Shown: positions 1 to 7,997 of the stretch, in pieces
Layout: each line of letters begins with the position of its first letter
Position numbering within the stretch: position 1 is the first letter of the stretch
From: CAYVAP01 sp964343195
GTDB lineage: Bacteria > Bacteroidota > Bacteroidia > J057
Direction of reading: 5' to 3'
NCBI GenBank assembly: GCA_964343195.1
Contig: CAYFIR010000028.1
Span: 1-56,908, forward strand
DNA: 56,908 bases
Position numbers and translations under genes: made by a program
The notes under the pieces: generated by a model
Seen by the model: the letters and a program-made list of their open reading frames with translations, nothing else
The model's database searches: none
What the model was told of the DNA's origin: nothing

Positions 1-120
1 GAATGGTACCGGCGTAGCCGAGCAGGGTTACGAAAACCCATGAATCTATTCTCTTTCATCTGACATCTCGCAACGAAGTGGTCTGACCTCTCGCAGCGCA
101 GCGATCTCTCGTCATTCCCC
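1..120. other. window edge, no gene assigned
   Basis: No start-to-stop gene fits here. Two short plus-strand frames run off the left edge and stop at about 40-60 bp, so the tail of an upstream gene is possible but cannot be told from chance. Positions 63-115 hold a short degenerate direct repeat built on CTCGCA and TCTGAC/TCTCG, of the kind common between Bacteroidota genes. Confidence 0.4.
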
Positions 121-1752
121 TCACTTCTTCGCCACCACCACATAGCGGGTGGACTCGCAGGTATCTGCCCATTCGGGAATTTCCTGGCAGGTAACGGCGT
201 CGTAGAGTTTCACATTGCCACCGAAGGCAGCTTCGAACGTCTGACGAATGCGGTTCATAGGGGCGAGGAAGCGCATGTGCTTGCCAGAATAAGTCACCTC
301 CATGTTTCCACGCAGGAAGCTGATGTTGGTGATTTCACTCTCCTGGAACACCCTGCCCTGCTGTTCTACCAGTCTTGGGGTCCGCAGCGAAATGACTTTT
401 TCATCGGCACCCGTCAGGAAATTGGGATACCACCTGATGTGGTCGGGGGTGATGAAGTCCCCAATGAAATATCCGCCCGGTTCGATGATGGTGGCGGTTT
501 TTTGTACGGCCTGGGCAAAGTCCTCTGGGGGCAGGTACTGGTAAACATTGAGTCCGCTATATACCAGCGACCAGGTGCCCAGTGCGGGATCAAGCTCCAA
601 TACATTGCCGACATCAGCCTTCAGGCGCTTGCGGGCCACTTCTACCATAGAAGCCGACAGATCGATGCCGTACATCTGTTCCCGTGGCATGCCTAATTCT
701 GTCTGAATAAATTCTTCCACCAGGCCAGTGCCACAGCCGATGGAAATCATGCGGTGCTCCTTGAGGTTCAGGTCAAGTTCTTTCACCAGAAACTTCAGGT
801 AGGAAGCCATGAAGTGATCCATACAAGGCTGACAGATGACTGCGTCGTATAGCTCAGCATAGTGTTTGAACGCATCGGAGCTGGATGCTTCGTCTTCAGA
901 TTGCAAATCAGCCTGAAGAGCCGCAGCGGCCCGTAGTTCCTGATTTAAAATTCCCCATTGCAGGCTGTTGTCTGTGTGGTTGTTTTCGTCGATGATGGAT
1001 TTAATGAACTCCAGCAGACGCTCATTTTGGTCTGGTCCAAAAGTCTCTCCCAGCACTTCCTGAATGCGGTTCTCATCGGCGCCTGCAGTACGCATGCGCT
1101 TGGCCAGCTCGACCATGTGCCGCAGGCGGGTCGGAAAGTCTCCTTTGGGACCAGGCTCCCGACGGGCAATTTCATCTTCCCGCAGGTCAAAGAAGACTCC
1201 CCCATTGATGCGCTGAATTTCATCGGTTCGCAGGTCAAACAGGCGGGCATCCCCGGTAACATTATCAATCGCCTCCAAATCCCCGTACACGTGCAGACTC
1301 AAAAAGGGTTCGTCGGTAGGATTGCCCATCTGATGGACGAAGGTGTGGCTCACGCCTACCACATCGCCTGCATTAAACTGCTTGCGGGATGTGGTGCTGA
1401 GTATCTCATCCTCGACCCGAAAAGTCGCATGCTCTGCCGGGCCATAGGTCTTCACAGCTCCCCATTGGGTATATCCGTGATCGTGAATGGTGCTCATGTC
1501 ACCAGGCTGCCAGGACATCGCCATCACCTCAAACTGCTCGCCCTTGTAGATCATCTTGCGGCCATAGCTGTCTTTTGCCGGGTGGTCAAAGTCTGCCCAT
1601 GGCATCAAGTCCTTCTCTGGAATATCCGACTCAACCAGGATTTTTCTCATCTGCACCGGAGTAGTGGGAGTTTCCTGTTCCAGGCGTGAGATAAGCTGCT
1701 GGAGGGACTGAGGCAAAGTCCCTACTTTGGAAGCGGGAGAAGGTGTCTGCAT
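121..1752 (-). CDS. cysteine-dioxygenase-like cupin fused to a SAM methyltransferase
   Basis: A 543-aa two-domain cytoplasmic enzyme. Residues ~35-160 form a cysteine-dioxygenase-type cupin: the metal-binding set is visible as H90-D-H92 (STIHDHGYTQWG) and H140 (VHQMGN), with a further His154 in LSLHVYG. Cupins of this family oxidise a thiol to a sulfinate using Fe(II) and O2. Residues ~295-450 form a class I methyltransferase with the SAM-binding glycine motif MISIGCGTGL (335-344) and an acidic strand end in YGIDLSASM. The linker (~170-290) is helical and carries a short internal repeat, LFDLRTDEI / FFDLREDEI. The protein is over twice the length of a stand-alone cysteine dioxygenase, so the fusion is the notable point. 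It begins at an ATG and is divergent from the membrane protein at 2023. The substrate is unknown; a thiol that is both oxidised and methylated is inference. Confidence 0.8.
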   Translation of the reverse strand: MQTPSPASKVGTLPQSLQQLISRLEQETPTTPVQMRKILVESDIPEKDLMPWADFDHPAKDSYGRKMIYKGEQFEVMAMSWQPGDMSTIHDHGYTQWGAVKTYGPAEHATFRVEDEILSTTSRKQFNAGDVVGVSHTFVHQMGNPTDEPFLSLHVYGDLEAIDNVTGDARLFDLRTDEIQRINGGVFFDLREDEIARREPGPKGDFPTRLRHMVELAKRMRTAGADENRIQEVLGETFGPDQNERLLEFIKSIIDENNHTDNSLQWGILNQELRAAAALQADLQSEDEASSSDAFKHYAELYDAVICQPCMDHFMASYLKFLVKELDLNLKEHRMISIGCGTGLVEEFIQTELGMPREQMYGIDLSASMVEVARKRLKADVGNVLELDPALGTWSLVYSGLNVYQYLPPEDFAQAVQKTATIIEPGGYFIGDFITPDHIRWYPNFLTGADEKVISLRTPRLVEQQGRVFQESEITNISFLRGNMEVTYSGKHMRFLAPMNRIRQTFEAAFGGNVKLYDAVTCQEIPEWADTCESTRYVVVAKK

Positions 1753-2022
1753 CTTAACTATTGTTTACTATAATTAAACTTTTTCTAAAATTGTCGTCCC
1801 AATTTACACTCCATCAACATGGGTTTGCAACCTGATCGAAAGGTTATCCAGACATTTTAAAGTATCTTAAAACCTGGCTTAAATTAGGATGCAAAAATGC
1901 AAGGCGACTGTTTATAAATTATGGAATTAGAATTTTTCAATATCTACTCCTGACCAAATCTGCTCGCCTTTTCTCCACTTTTCCAATCACCTGCTTTCTC
2001 ACCCACCACTCCCTGTTTCCCT

Positions 2023-3336
2023 ATGCTAAATTCCCGGATCACCAACTGGCTGTCGCGCACCAATGGGTTTACCTTCAGCCTCTATGCCATTGGCACTGCC
2101 TTTACGGTTTACCTCTGTATGTATGGCTTCCGCAAACCATTTGAGGCGCCCACGTATGAAGGAATGAGCCTCTGGGGCCTGGATTACAAAATTCTGCTGG
2201 TCATCACCCAGGTGATGGGCTATATGCTGTCCAAGTTCAGCGGGATCAAGATTGTCTCCGAGATGACTCCGGCCCGTAGGGTATGGGCCATTTTGATTCT
2301 GATTGGGATTTCAGAGGTCGCGTTGCTCGCATTCGCCCTCATTCCCTACCCCTATAACTTCATCCCGATGTTTTTTCATGGTCTGCCGCTGGGGTTGATC
2401 TGGGGGATTGTGTTCAGCTTTCTTGAGGGCAGACGACTAACTGAAATGCTGGGAGCAGGGCTCTGCGCCAGTTTTATCGTAGGATCAGGGGTGGTAAAAT
2501 CGGTTGGCCTCTGGCTGATCCGGGTGCAGGGAGTTGATCCTTTCTGGATGCCCGTATTGACCGGACTGATTTTCCTGGGACCACTAGTCCTGTCTCTTTG
2601 GCTACTGAGTCTGCTTCCCCCTCCCAATGAGCAGGATATTGCCCAGCGAACGGAACGCGTCCCGATGGACAGCAAACAACGGAAAGCCTTCTTTGCAAGG
2701 TTTGCCGTAGGGCTCGTTGCGTTGATCATCATATTTGTTGCCCTCACAGCCTTCCGGGATCTCCGGGACAAGTTTGCTACAGAGCTATGGGATGCGCTGG
2801 GCTATGGAGGAGTTCCATCTCAAATGGCAAAATCCGAAACCATCATCGGCATCGCTGTAACGGTGCTCATCGGCCTGGCCATATTTATCCGAAGCAACCT
2901 CACGGCTTTTCGTACCAGTCTGGTAACCCTTGTTGTCAGCGGTCTCATGGTGGGCATCCTGACTTACCTCTTTCAGCAGAACCTGCTGGGGCCAGAGTGG
3001 TGGATGATCCTTGTAGGTTTTTGGATGTATCTCAGTTATGTGGCTTACCATGTACTCATCTTTGAGCGGCTGATCACGGTCTTTCGGGTTAAAAGCAATA
3101 TCGGCTTCCTGATGTACATGGCCGACGCTTTTGGCTACACCGGTAGTGTCCTGGTCCTGCTTTATAGAAATTTTGGAGCGGGAGAACTGAGCTGGCTCCA
3201 GTTTTTCACCCGGATGAGCTATCTGATGGCCATTATCATGGGAGTTTTAGGTATAGGGGCAATGGTTTATTTCGCCCGAAAGGTAAAAATGACCGAACCT
3301 GAAAAAGAAGTAATCCCAAATACGACAAGCCCCTAA
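2023..3336 (+). CDS. DUF5690 family multi-pass membrane protein
   Basis: A 437-aa integral inner-membrane protein with about 12 predicted hydrophobic segments and a short soluble loop near residues 200-220. The N-terminus (IGTAFTVYLCMYGFRKPFEA) and the YMLSKFSGIKIVSEM segment match my recollection of the DUF5690 family, a Bacteroidota group distantly resembling major facilitator permeases. The hydrophilic tail ends in charged residues. Neighbours give no substrate: it is divergent from the cupin-methyltransferase and ~200 bp upstream of a receiver-like protein. Transport is plausible but not shown. Confidence 0.75.
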   Translation: MLNSRITNWLSRTNGFTFSLYAIGTAFTVYLCMYGFRKPFEAPTYEGMSLWGLDYKILLVITQVMGYMLSKFSGIKIVSEMTPARRVWAILILIGISEVALLAFALIPYPYNFIPMFFHGLPLGLIWGIVFSFLEGRRLTEMLGAGLCASFIVGSGVVKSVGLWLIRVQGVDPFWMPVLTGLIFLGPLVLSLWLLSLLPPPNEQDIAQRTERVPMDSKQRKAFFARFAVGLVALIIIFVALTAFRDLRDKFATELWDALGYGGVPSQMAKSETIIGIAVTVLIGLAIFIRSNLTAFRTSLVTLVVSGLMVGILTYLFQQNLLGPEWWMILVGFWMYLSYVAYHVLIFERLITVFRVKSNIGFLMYMADAFGYTGSVLVLLYRNFGAGELSWLQFFTRMSYLMAIIMGVLGIGAMVYFARKVKMTEPEKEVIPNTTSP

Positions 3337-3468
3337 GCTACTGGCTATCAGCCAATCTTACCCACACTACCTCACCCCACTTGTAATTCGAAGTCCACAA
3401 ACTTTGACAGACCGTAGATTCTAGCTAACTTTTATTCCGCCCGACAATTAAAAAAGACCCGGGGATGC

Positions 3469-3476
3469 TATCTTTG
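3469..3476 (+). promoter_or_regulatory. candidate -7 promoter box for the receiver-like gene
   Basis: TATCTTTG matches the Bacteroidota -7 consensus TAnnTTTG and lies 58 bp before the ATG at 3535. No good -33 TTTG is seen at the expected spacing, so confidence is moderate. Confidence 0.4.
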
Positions 3477-3534
3477 TCTGAATGCCACCTTTTGAAAAGG
3501 CATCGCTCCATATCCATCATAGCAAAGCAGTGGT

Positions 3535-3912
3535 ATGCGTGTCCTGATATTCGATTGGGAAGAGGATTTAGTGGATTTGCTGAGTTATAACCTAAACCTG
3601 AATGGGTTTGAGGTCATAACCGCAGCATGCGAAGAAGACCTCCTGGCAAAAGCAGCGGAGGAGAAGCCGCCTTTGGTCATGGTCAGTGGATTTCCGGACT
3701 ATCAACAACAGATGGAGATCATTGACAACCTGGAACAGCTCTCTCCCGAGTCTCTGATTATCAACATGGCGACTCAGCTTGAACATACCACAGAAGGCAT
3801 GATCTGCGGTCCTAATCTGGTATGTGTAGGGACTCCGGTAGAAATGAGAACCCTCATTTCCATCGTTAAGTCACACATGAGTTCAGCAGAATCCCTGGAT
3901 AAGGCATCCTGA
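3535..3912 (+). CDS. degenerate response-regulator receiver protein
   Basis: A 125-aa single-domain protein with the alternating fold pattern of a CheY/PhoB receiver: MRVLIFDWEEDLVDLLSYNL at the N-terminus is like the start of PhoB receivers. The phosphorylation site is lost: where PDLVLLD is expected the sequence is PPLVMVSG, so the acceptor Asp is Ser51. The conserved Lys near the C-terminal KP motif is also replaced (VGTPVEM). One acidic-pocket residue, Asp7, remains, followed by Trp8. No output domain and no histidine kinase is nearby. It probably acts as a phosphorylation-independent pseudo-receiver, binding a partner protein. A decaying gene is the alternative, but the frame is intact and has its own promoter-like box. 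Confidence 0.7.
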   Translation: MRVLIFDWEEDLVDLLSYNLNLNGFEVITAACEEDLLAKAAEEKPPLVMVSGFPDYQQQMEIIDNLEQLSPESLIINMATQLEHTTEGMICGPNLVCVGTPVEMRTLISIVKSHMSSAESLDKAS

Positions 3913-3925
3913 TACAGATATTTAC

Positions 3926-4942
3926 CTATACCGGTAGTGGTTCTGGCTCCCTGCTTGGCAGGTCTGCGCTGAAAAGGTCAGCGACAATATCATCCAGTTG
4001 ATAGGGAAACTCGATCTGCAGCCGGGTTTCATCATTTACCCAGTCACTGATTTTGCCAATCAGGTGCCGATCAATTCGCCAGGCAATGGGAAGCCCCAGT
4101 TTTTCCAGCGCAGCCGCATTGCAATACTGCTCATACTGCCCACGAATAGGCACGCAGAAGAGTTTTTTGCCCATGTAAAGCGCCTCTGCCGGGGTTTCAA
4201 ACCCTGCTCCTGTCAATATTCCCTGGCAGCCAACAAAGCTTTTCAGGAATTTTTCATTGTCAACAGGATTGACGAAGACATTGTCCACCCGGGTAGGCTG
4301 TTTGGCATACTTGGAGAAAACCTGCCACTCTACTCCGGGAACCTGACGGAGCATCCCGATTAGCACATCATCCCTGAATGCGGGCAAGTAAACGGTATAA
4401 TGGCCTTCGTCAGTAGGATTTTGCTGGCGGATGCCCTCCCGAATCACAGGCGCATAAATGAAGTCATCGTAGGATTCGAAGTGGAATCCTATGGCATTGG
4501 GCGCCGGAGCGTAATTTTTCAGAATGGCTTCCCCCACCGGATCTATCCGCTCGGGACGAGGGGTGTTTTCGGAGAGGAATGCCGCCTGATGGCCCATGGC
4601 CACAGTGGGAACCCCACGAAGTCGTGCAGCCCAGGCAGATACAGGCTCGAAATCATTGACAACCAGATCGTAATCCTTGATTGGCAACGACATGACCTCC
4701 TTCATCAATTTAGGAGAAAGGTTAGTCCAGGCTGATTTCGTATAGGATAAACCACCTTTTCGGTTGTACACAAACGAGACGCCTTTATAGCGGTATTTTA
4801 AAGGCTGTGGTAAGTGTACCTCCGACTGTGTTCCACTTATCAGCAGGTCTAAATCGCAATGTTTTTCAAGGGCTGGGATTACGTCCCGGGCGCGGCTGAT
4901 GTGACCGTTTCCCGTACCCTGAATGGCATAAAGTACCTTCAT
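3926..4942 (-). CDS. GT28/MurG-like glycosyltransferase
   Basis: A 338-aa protein with the two Rossmann halves of a GT-B glycosyltransferase. The N-terminal MKVLYAIQGTGNGHISRARD carries the GTGNGH loop typical of the COG1819/MurG-like group. The C-terminal half has GILTGAGFETPAEALYMGKK, matching the nucleotide-sugar donor site (GxGxxxxxEAL) of that group, followed by PIRGQYEQYCNA. No signal peptide or membrane span, so it is cytosolic or peripheral. It lies 45 bp downstream of the LpxH-like gene on the same strand, probably in one operon, which suggests envelope lipid or glycolipid metabolism. Acceptor and sugar are unknown. Confidence 0.75.
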   Translation of the reverse strand: MKVLYAIQGTGNGHISRARDVIPALEKHCDLDLLISGTQSEVHLPQPLKYRYKGVSFVYNRKGGLSYTKSAWTNLSPKLMKEVMSLPIKDYDLVVNDFEPVSAWAARLRGVPTVAMGHQAAFLSENTPRPERIDPVGEAILKNYAPAPNAIGFHFESYDDFIYAPVIREGIRQQNPTDEGHYTVYLPAFRDDVLIGMLRQVPGVEWQVFSKYAKQPTRVDNVFVNPVDNEKFLKSFVGCQGILTGAGFETPAEALYMGKKLFCVPIRGQYEQYCNAAALEKLGLPIAWRIDRHLIGKISDWVNDETRLQIEFPYQLDDIVADLFSADLPSREPEPLPV

Positions 4943-4987
4943 GCAAACCAGATTTATCTCTCAAGGTACAAAAAAATCGAGAGATCT

Positions 4988-5803
4988 TTACACCGGAATC
5001 GGAGAAGGTAAAGAAGAAACCGGAGTCTCAACTGCTACATCATCCTGAATTTGGTCCGTTTTTCCCTGATCATCAAAGTGATAGATCGACCATTCTCCCT
5101 TACAATACTCCAGGGCCGTCAGGTTTTCTACCCAGTCACCGGAGTTCAGGTAGCTGACCTGCCCCCTGGCCGTCACGATGGTCCGCTGTTGAGGTTGATG
5201 AATGTGCCCACATAGCACGTAATCATATCCCTGCTCCACGGCTACCTCAGCGGCTGTCTGTTCAAAATCGCTGATAAAACTGACAGCCTTTTTGACGCTG
5301 CTTTTCACCTTCTTGGAGAAAGACATTTTTTCCCGTCCCATCTTTTTAAGACACCAGTTAATGAAACTGTTGATCAGGATGAGCAGGTCATAGCTAAGGC
5401 CACCGATTTTAGCCAGCCACTTGGTGTGCATGCTGGCATCAAAAATATCCCCATGGAAGATCCAGGCTTTTTGCCCGTCAACCTCCAACACGAGCTGATC
5501 CTGGAGGTAAAAGTTCCCGAGTTGAAAGTCCGAAAACTTGCGCAAGAGTTCATCATGGTTCCCGGTCAGGTAGTACACGGGGGTTCCCTTGGCCATGATT
5601 TTTACTATTTCCTTGATGACCTGCATATGGCTCTTGGGCCAGTATCGCTTGCTGAACTGCCAGATGTCGATGATATCCCCATTTAGGACCAGCATGCCAG
5701 GCTGTACGCTCTTCAGGTATTGCACCAACTCTTTGGCCTGGCACCCATACGTCCCCAGGTGCACATCGGAGATCACTACAATATCAACTTTTCGCTTGCT
5801 CAT
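4988..5803 (-). CDS. LpxH-like metallophosphoesterase (UDP-2,3-diacylglucosamine diphosphatase family)
   Basis: A 271-aa calcineurin-like phosphoesterase with the full metal-binding series: D13 and H15 (SDVHLG), D43 (LNGDIIDIW), N82-H83 (GNHDE), H117 (FHGD) and the C-terminal GHIHQP. The HDIWQF-type segment after the second motif and the FxW-rich region place it with LpxH-type enzymes that cleave UDP-2,3-diacylglucosamine to lipid X in lipid A synthesis. It is longer than the proteobacterial enzyme and has a basic helical insert (~150-170). The ATG is preceded by AGGAG at good spacing, a strong ribosome site for this group. The glycosyltransferase gene follows on the same strand. Exact substrate not proven; other phosphoesterases share the fold. 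Confidence 0.75.
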   Translation of the reverse strand: MSKRKVDIVVISDVHLGTYGCQAKELVQYLKSVQPGMLVLNGDIIDIWQFSKRYWPKSHMQVIKEIVKIMAKGTPVYYLTGNHDELLRKFSDFQLGNFYLQDQLVLEVDGQKAWIFHGDIFDASMHTKWLAKIGGLSYDLLILINSFINWCLKKMGREKMSFSKKVKSSVKKAVSFISDFEQTAAEVAVEQGYDYVLCGHIHQPQQRTIVTARGQVSYLNSGDWVENLTALEYCKGEWSIYHFDDQGKTDQIQDDVAVETPVSSLPSPIPV

Positions 5804-5951
5804 CAGCTCCTGCTTCGTTGTGAGTGGAAAATTTTTACTTATTGAATGACAAGAAGCGGCGCTGATATTACTACTGTATTAAGCCGGAACTATGCATATA
5901 TGAGGATTTGAACTACAGTTCGGCGATTTTCTAACTATTCCATAACAGTAA

Positions 5952-5982
5952 GGCCACAAACCCGAAATATGAGTTTGTGGCC
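5952..5982 (-). terminator. hairpin downstream of mdh
   Basis: GGCCACAAAC (5952-5961) pairs exactly with GTTTGTGGCC (5973-5982) around an 11-nt loop. On the minus strand it is followed only by a weak T-rich run. It lies ~55 bp after the mdh stop codon and is the probable end of its transcript. Confidence 0.6.
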
Positions 5983-6035
5983 AGAGTGAATCAATTTCTC
6001 CGAAGGAGAAGGCAGGGAATTATTCCCTGAGCTGC

Positions 6036-6962
6036 TTATTTATCCAGAATTGCGCAGACGTTGCGTACTGCTTCAGCAGACTGGTGCAGCATTGCCAATT
6101 CGTCTTCAGTAAGTTTCAGCTCAATGATCTCCTCTATTCCTTTGCGACCCAGCTTGACTGGCACGCCCAGATACAGGTCGTTTAGTCCATACTGTCCGTT
6201 CAGGCGGGCACAAACGGGGAAGATGCGGTTGCTATCCTTCAGGATGGCTTCTACCATCTGAGCGGCGGATGCTCCAGGTGCATACCATGCGGAAGTTCCG
6301 AGCAGCTTCACGATTTCTCCGCCACCTTTTTTAGTGCGCTCTACAATGGCGTTGATGCGGTCTTCAGCCATGAGTTCAGTCAGTGGAATACCGCCAACGG
6401 TAGTGTACCGAGGAAGCGGAACCATGGTGTCACCGTGGCCCCCCATCAGTACTGCCTGGATATCCTTGGGAGAGACATTCAACTCCATGGCGATGAATGA
6501 ACGATAACGGGCAGTATCCAGGATACCGGCCATGCCCATCACGCGGTGAGCAGGAAACTGGGCAGTCAGGTAAGCCTGATATGTCATAACGTCCAATGGA
6601 TTGGACACTACGATGATAATTGCATCCGGGGAGTGCTTGATGACATTTTCCGTAACTGTCTTTACGATGCCAGCATTGGTTGAAATAAGGTCATCACGGC
6701 TCATGCCAGGGCGGCGTGGAATGCCTGAAGTGATCACAACGACGTCTGAACCGGCAGTTTTGGTATAGTCATTGGTAGAACCAGTAACGCGGGTGTCAAA
6801 ATAATTCACTGGAGAAGTCTCCCACATGTCCAGTGCCTTGCCTTCCGCAAAGTTCTCTTTGATGTCAACCATTACCACTTCATTGCACACCTCAAGGCGT
6901 GCTACATTCTCGGCACAGGTAGCACCAACATTGCCTGCGCCTACTACGGTTACTTTTGCCAT
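6036..6962 (-). CDS. mdh: malate dehydrogenase (LDH-like type)
   Basis: Reversibly oxidises L-malate to oxaloacetate with NAD+ in the TCA cycle. The start chosen is the ATG at 6962, giving MAKVTVVGAGNVGATCAENV and 308 aa, the usual length; a 16-residue upstream extension has no family support. Visible signatures: GAGNVGATCAE dinucleotide loop; Asp in MVDIKE, which selects NAD; the active-site loop GIPRRPGMSRDDL, whose Arg pair fits malate rather than lactate; catalytic Asp in GILDTARY; and catalytic His in GGHGDTMVPL. A divergent promoter region separates it from the SPOR-like gene. Confidence 0.96.
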   Translation of the reverse strand: MAKVTVVGAGNVGATCAENVARLEVCNEVVMVDIKENFAEGKALDMWETSPVNYFDTRVTGSTNDYTKTAGSDVVVITSGIPRRPGMSRDDLISTNAGIVKTVTENVIKHSPDAIIIVVSNPLDVMTYQAYLTAQFPAHRVMGMAGILDTARYRSFIAMELNVSPKDIQAVLMGGHGDTMVPLPRYTTVGGIPLTELMAEDRINAIVERTKKGGGEIVKLLGTSAWYAPGASAAQMVEAILKDSNRIFPVCARLNGQYGLNDLYLGVPVKLGRKGIEEIIELKLTEDELAMLHQSAEAVRNVCAILDK

Positions 6963-7007
6963 GGAAATTGAGTTTTTTGAATGGTGAGAAATGTGTTCCT
7001 TCGCTTT

Positions 7008-7039
7008 CAAAATTACATGGGGGGGGACTGAATTACAAC
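7008..7039 (-). promoter_or_regulatory. candidate mdh promoter
   Basis: On the minus strand GTTG (7036-7039), 20 nt, then TAATTTTG (7008-7015), which fits the Bacteroidota TTG/TAnnTTTG pattern. It would give a leader of about 40 nt before the ATG at 6962. Confidence 0.5.
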
Positions 7040-7064
7040 CGACATCGAGAGAAATATATTTTTG
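7033..7064 (+). promoter_or_regulatory. candidate promoter for the SPOR-like gene
   Basis: TATTTTTG (7057-7064) fits TAnnTTTG; the upstream box at the right spacing is only TTAC (7033-7036). The two divergent promoters overlap within about 60 bp. Confidence 0.35.
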
Positions 7065-7130
7065 TCGGAAACGTTACATAACCGAGTCATATTCAGCTCA
7101 CTATCTACATTGAATCTAAATCTAGCCTTT

Positions 7131-7793
7131 ATGCATAAGCCAGTCCATCGTACGGCATCGCCCTGGATTCTAGTTATCGGCATGCTGTTTTGTTACTTCC
7201 TACCAACTGCCGTTCAGGCTCAGGTTTCTCGCGATGAAGAGCGATTTTGGAAGAAAAAAGCCCGAATGTACCGCAAGGATCCGATGGCACTCAAAGCTGA
7301 ATTTGAGAACTATCAGCAGCAAATCGAGGACCTCAAAGCCCAGGTTCGTGAGTTGATGGAGTCTCAGAGCGGTACCAGCGATGAGGAGGCCAGCCTCCGT
7401 ATGCGTGTTATCGAGCTGGAAAACCAGACTCAGCGCCTGGAAACTGAAAACAGCCGCCTGAAAAAGGAGGTTGCGAGCCGCAACCAGGTTTCAGAAATGG
7501 GAATCCGCAACGGGCTCGTCTATCGGGTACAGTTGGTCGCGTCGATTCTTCACGAGTTTGACTCTCCAGAAACCAGCAGCAACGACGTCCTGGTAGAGCG
7601 TTCTGATGGATTCAACAAGTTCCTGATCGGGGGGTTCCGCACCTACCAGGAAGCAGAGCGTTTCCGCGAAGAGGTCAAAATGCTGGGCTTTGACGATGCC
7701 TGGATCGTCCCTTATATCGATGGCGAGCGCGTCTCCATGGACGAAGCAGAGTCCTACCGCCAAAACGAAGGGCCCGCATCCTTTATCGACTAA
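7131..7793 (+). CDS. secreted coiled-coil protein with SPOR-like C-terminal domain
   Basis: A 220-aa exported protein. I start it at the ATG at 7131 because this gives a clean signal peptide (MHKPVHRTASP, then a hydrophobic run ending in VQAQ); a TTG 69 bp upstream would bury the signal. Residues ~55-125 are a heptad-rich coiled coil (QQIEDLKAQVRELME, LETENSRLKKEV). The last ~80 residues (GLVYRVQLVAS..., NKFLIGGFRTYQEAERFREE, GFDDAWIVPYIDG) have the strand-helix pattern of SPOR-type domains, which bind denuded peptidoglycan at division sites; in Bacteroidota this fold is often degenerate. Periplasmic role inferred. It is divergent from mdh and followed by a terminator. Confidence 0.7.
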   Translation: MHKPVHRTASPWILVIGMLFCYFLPTAVQAQVSRDEERFWKKKARMYRKDPMALKAEFENYQQQIEDLKAQVRELMESQSGTSDEEASLRMRVIELENQTQRLETENSRLKKEVASRNQVSEMGIRNGLVYRVQLVASILHEFDSPETSSNDVLVERSDGFNKFLIGGFRTYQEAERFREEVKMLGFDDAWIVPYIDGERVSMDEAESYRQNEGPASFID

Positions 7794-7822
7794 TAGCTGG
7801 TCATCCGCTTTTAACAGAATCC

Positions 7823-7860
7823 AAAAGGGAGTTCCTCTAACCAGGAGGGATTCCCTTTTT
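7823..7860 (+). terminator. rho-independent terminator after the SPOR-like gene
   Basis: AAAAGGGAgTTCCTCT pairs with AGGAGGGAtTCCCTTTT around a short loop and ends in a T run. It lies 30 bp after the stop codon at 7793. Confidence 0.8.
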
Positions 7861-7997
7861 GGCATATTGAATCCCAAAATGGGAATTTTTATGGCCCCAA
7901 AATATTATCGCCAATTCCCCAGAAGAACTATTTGAAGTTTTTTTTCTAGTTTTATCTGCTTGATACCAGAGTTCTAGTTGCGGCAACACAACCCCAA

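Noticed and set aside
1..60. Possible C-terminal tail of a gene entering from the left
   Set aside because: Two plus-strand frames end here with plausible residues, but ~15-20 codons is too little to choose.
958..1689. 243-codon open frame antisense to the cupin-methyltransferase gene
   Set aside because: Same reason: opposite a gene with clear motifs, no recognisable domain, no start signal.
3379..3410. TTCGAAGTCC resembling a tRNA T-loop
   Set aside because: The flanking bases do not pair into a T-stem and no cloverleaf can be built.
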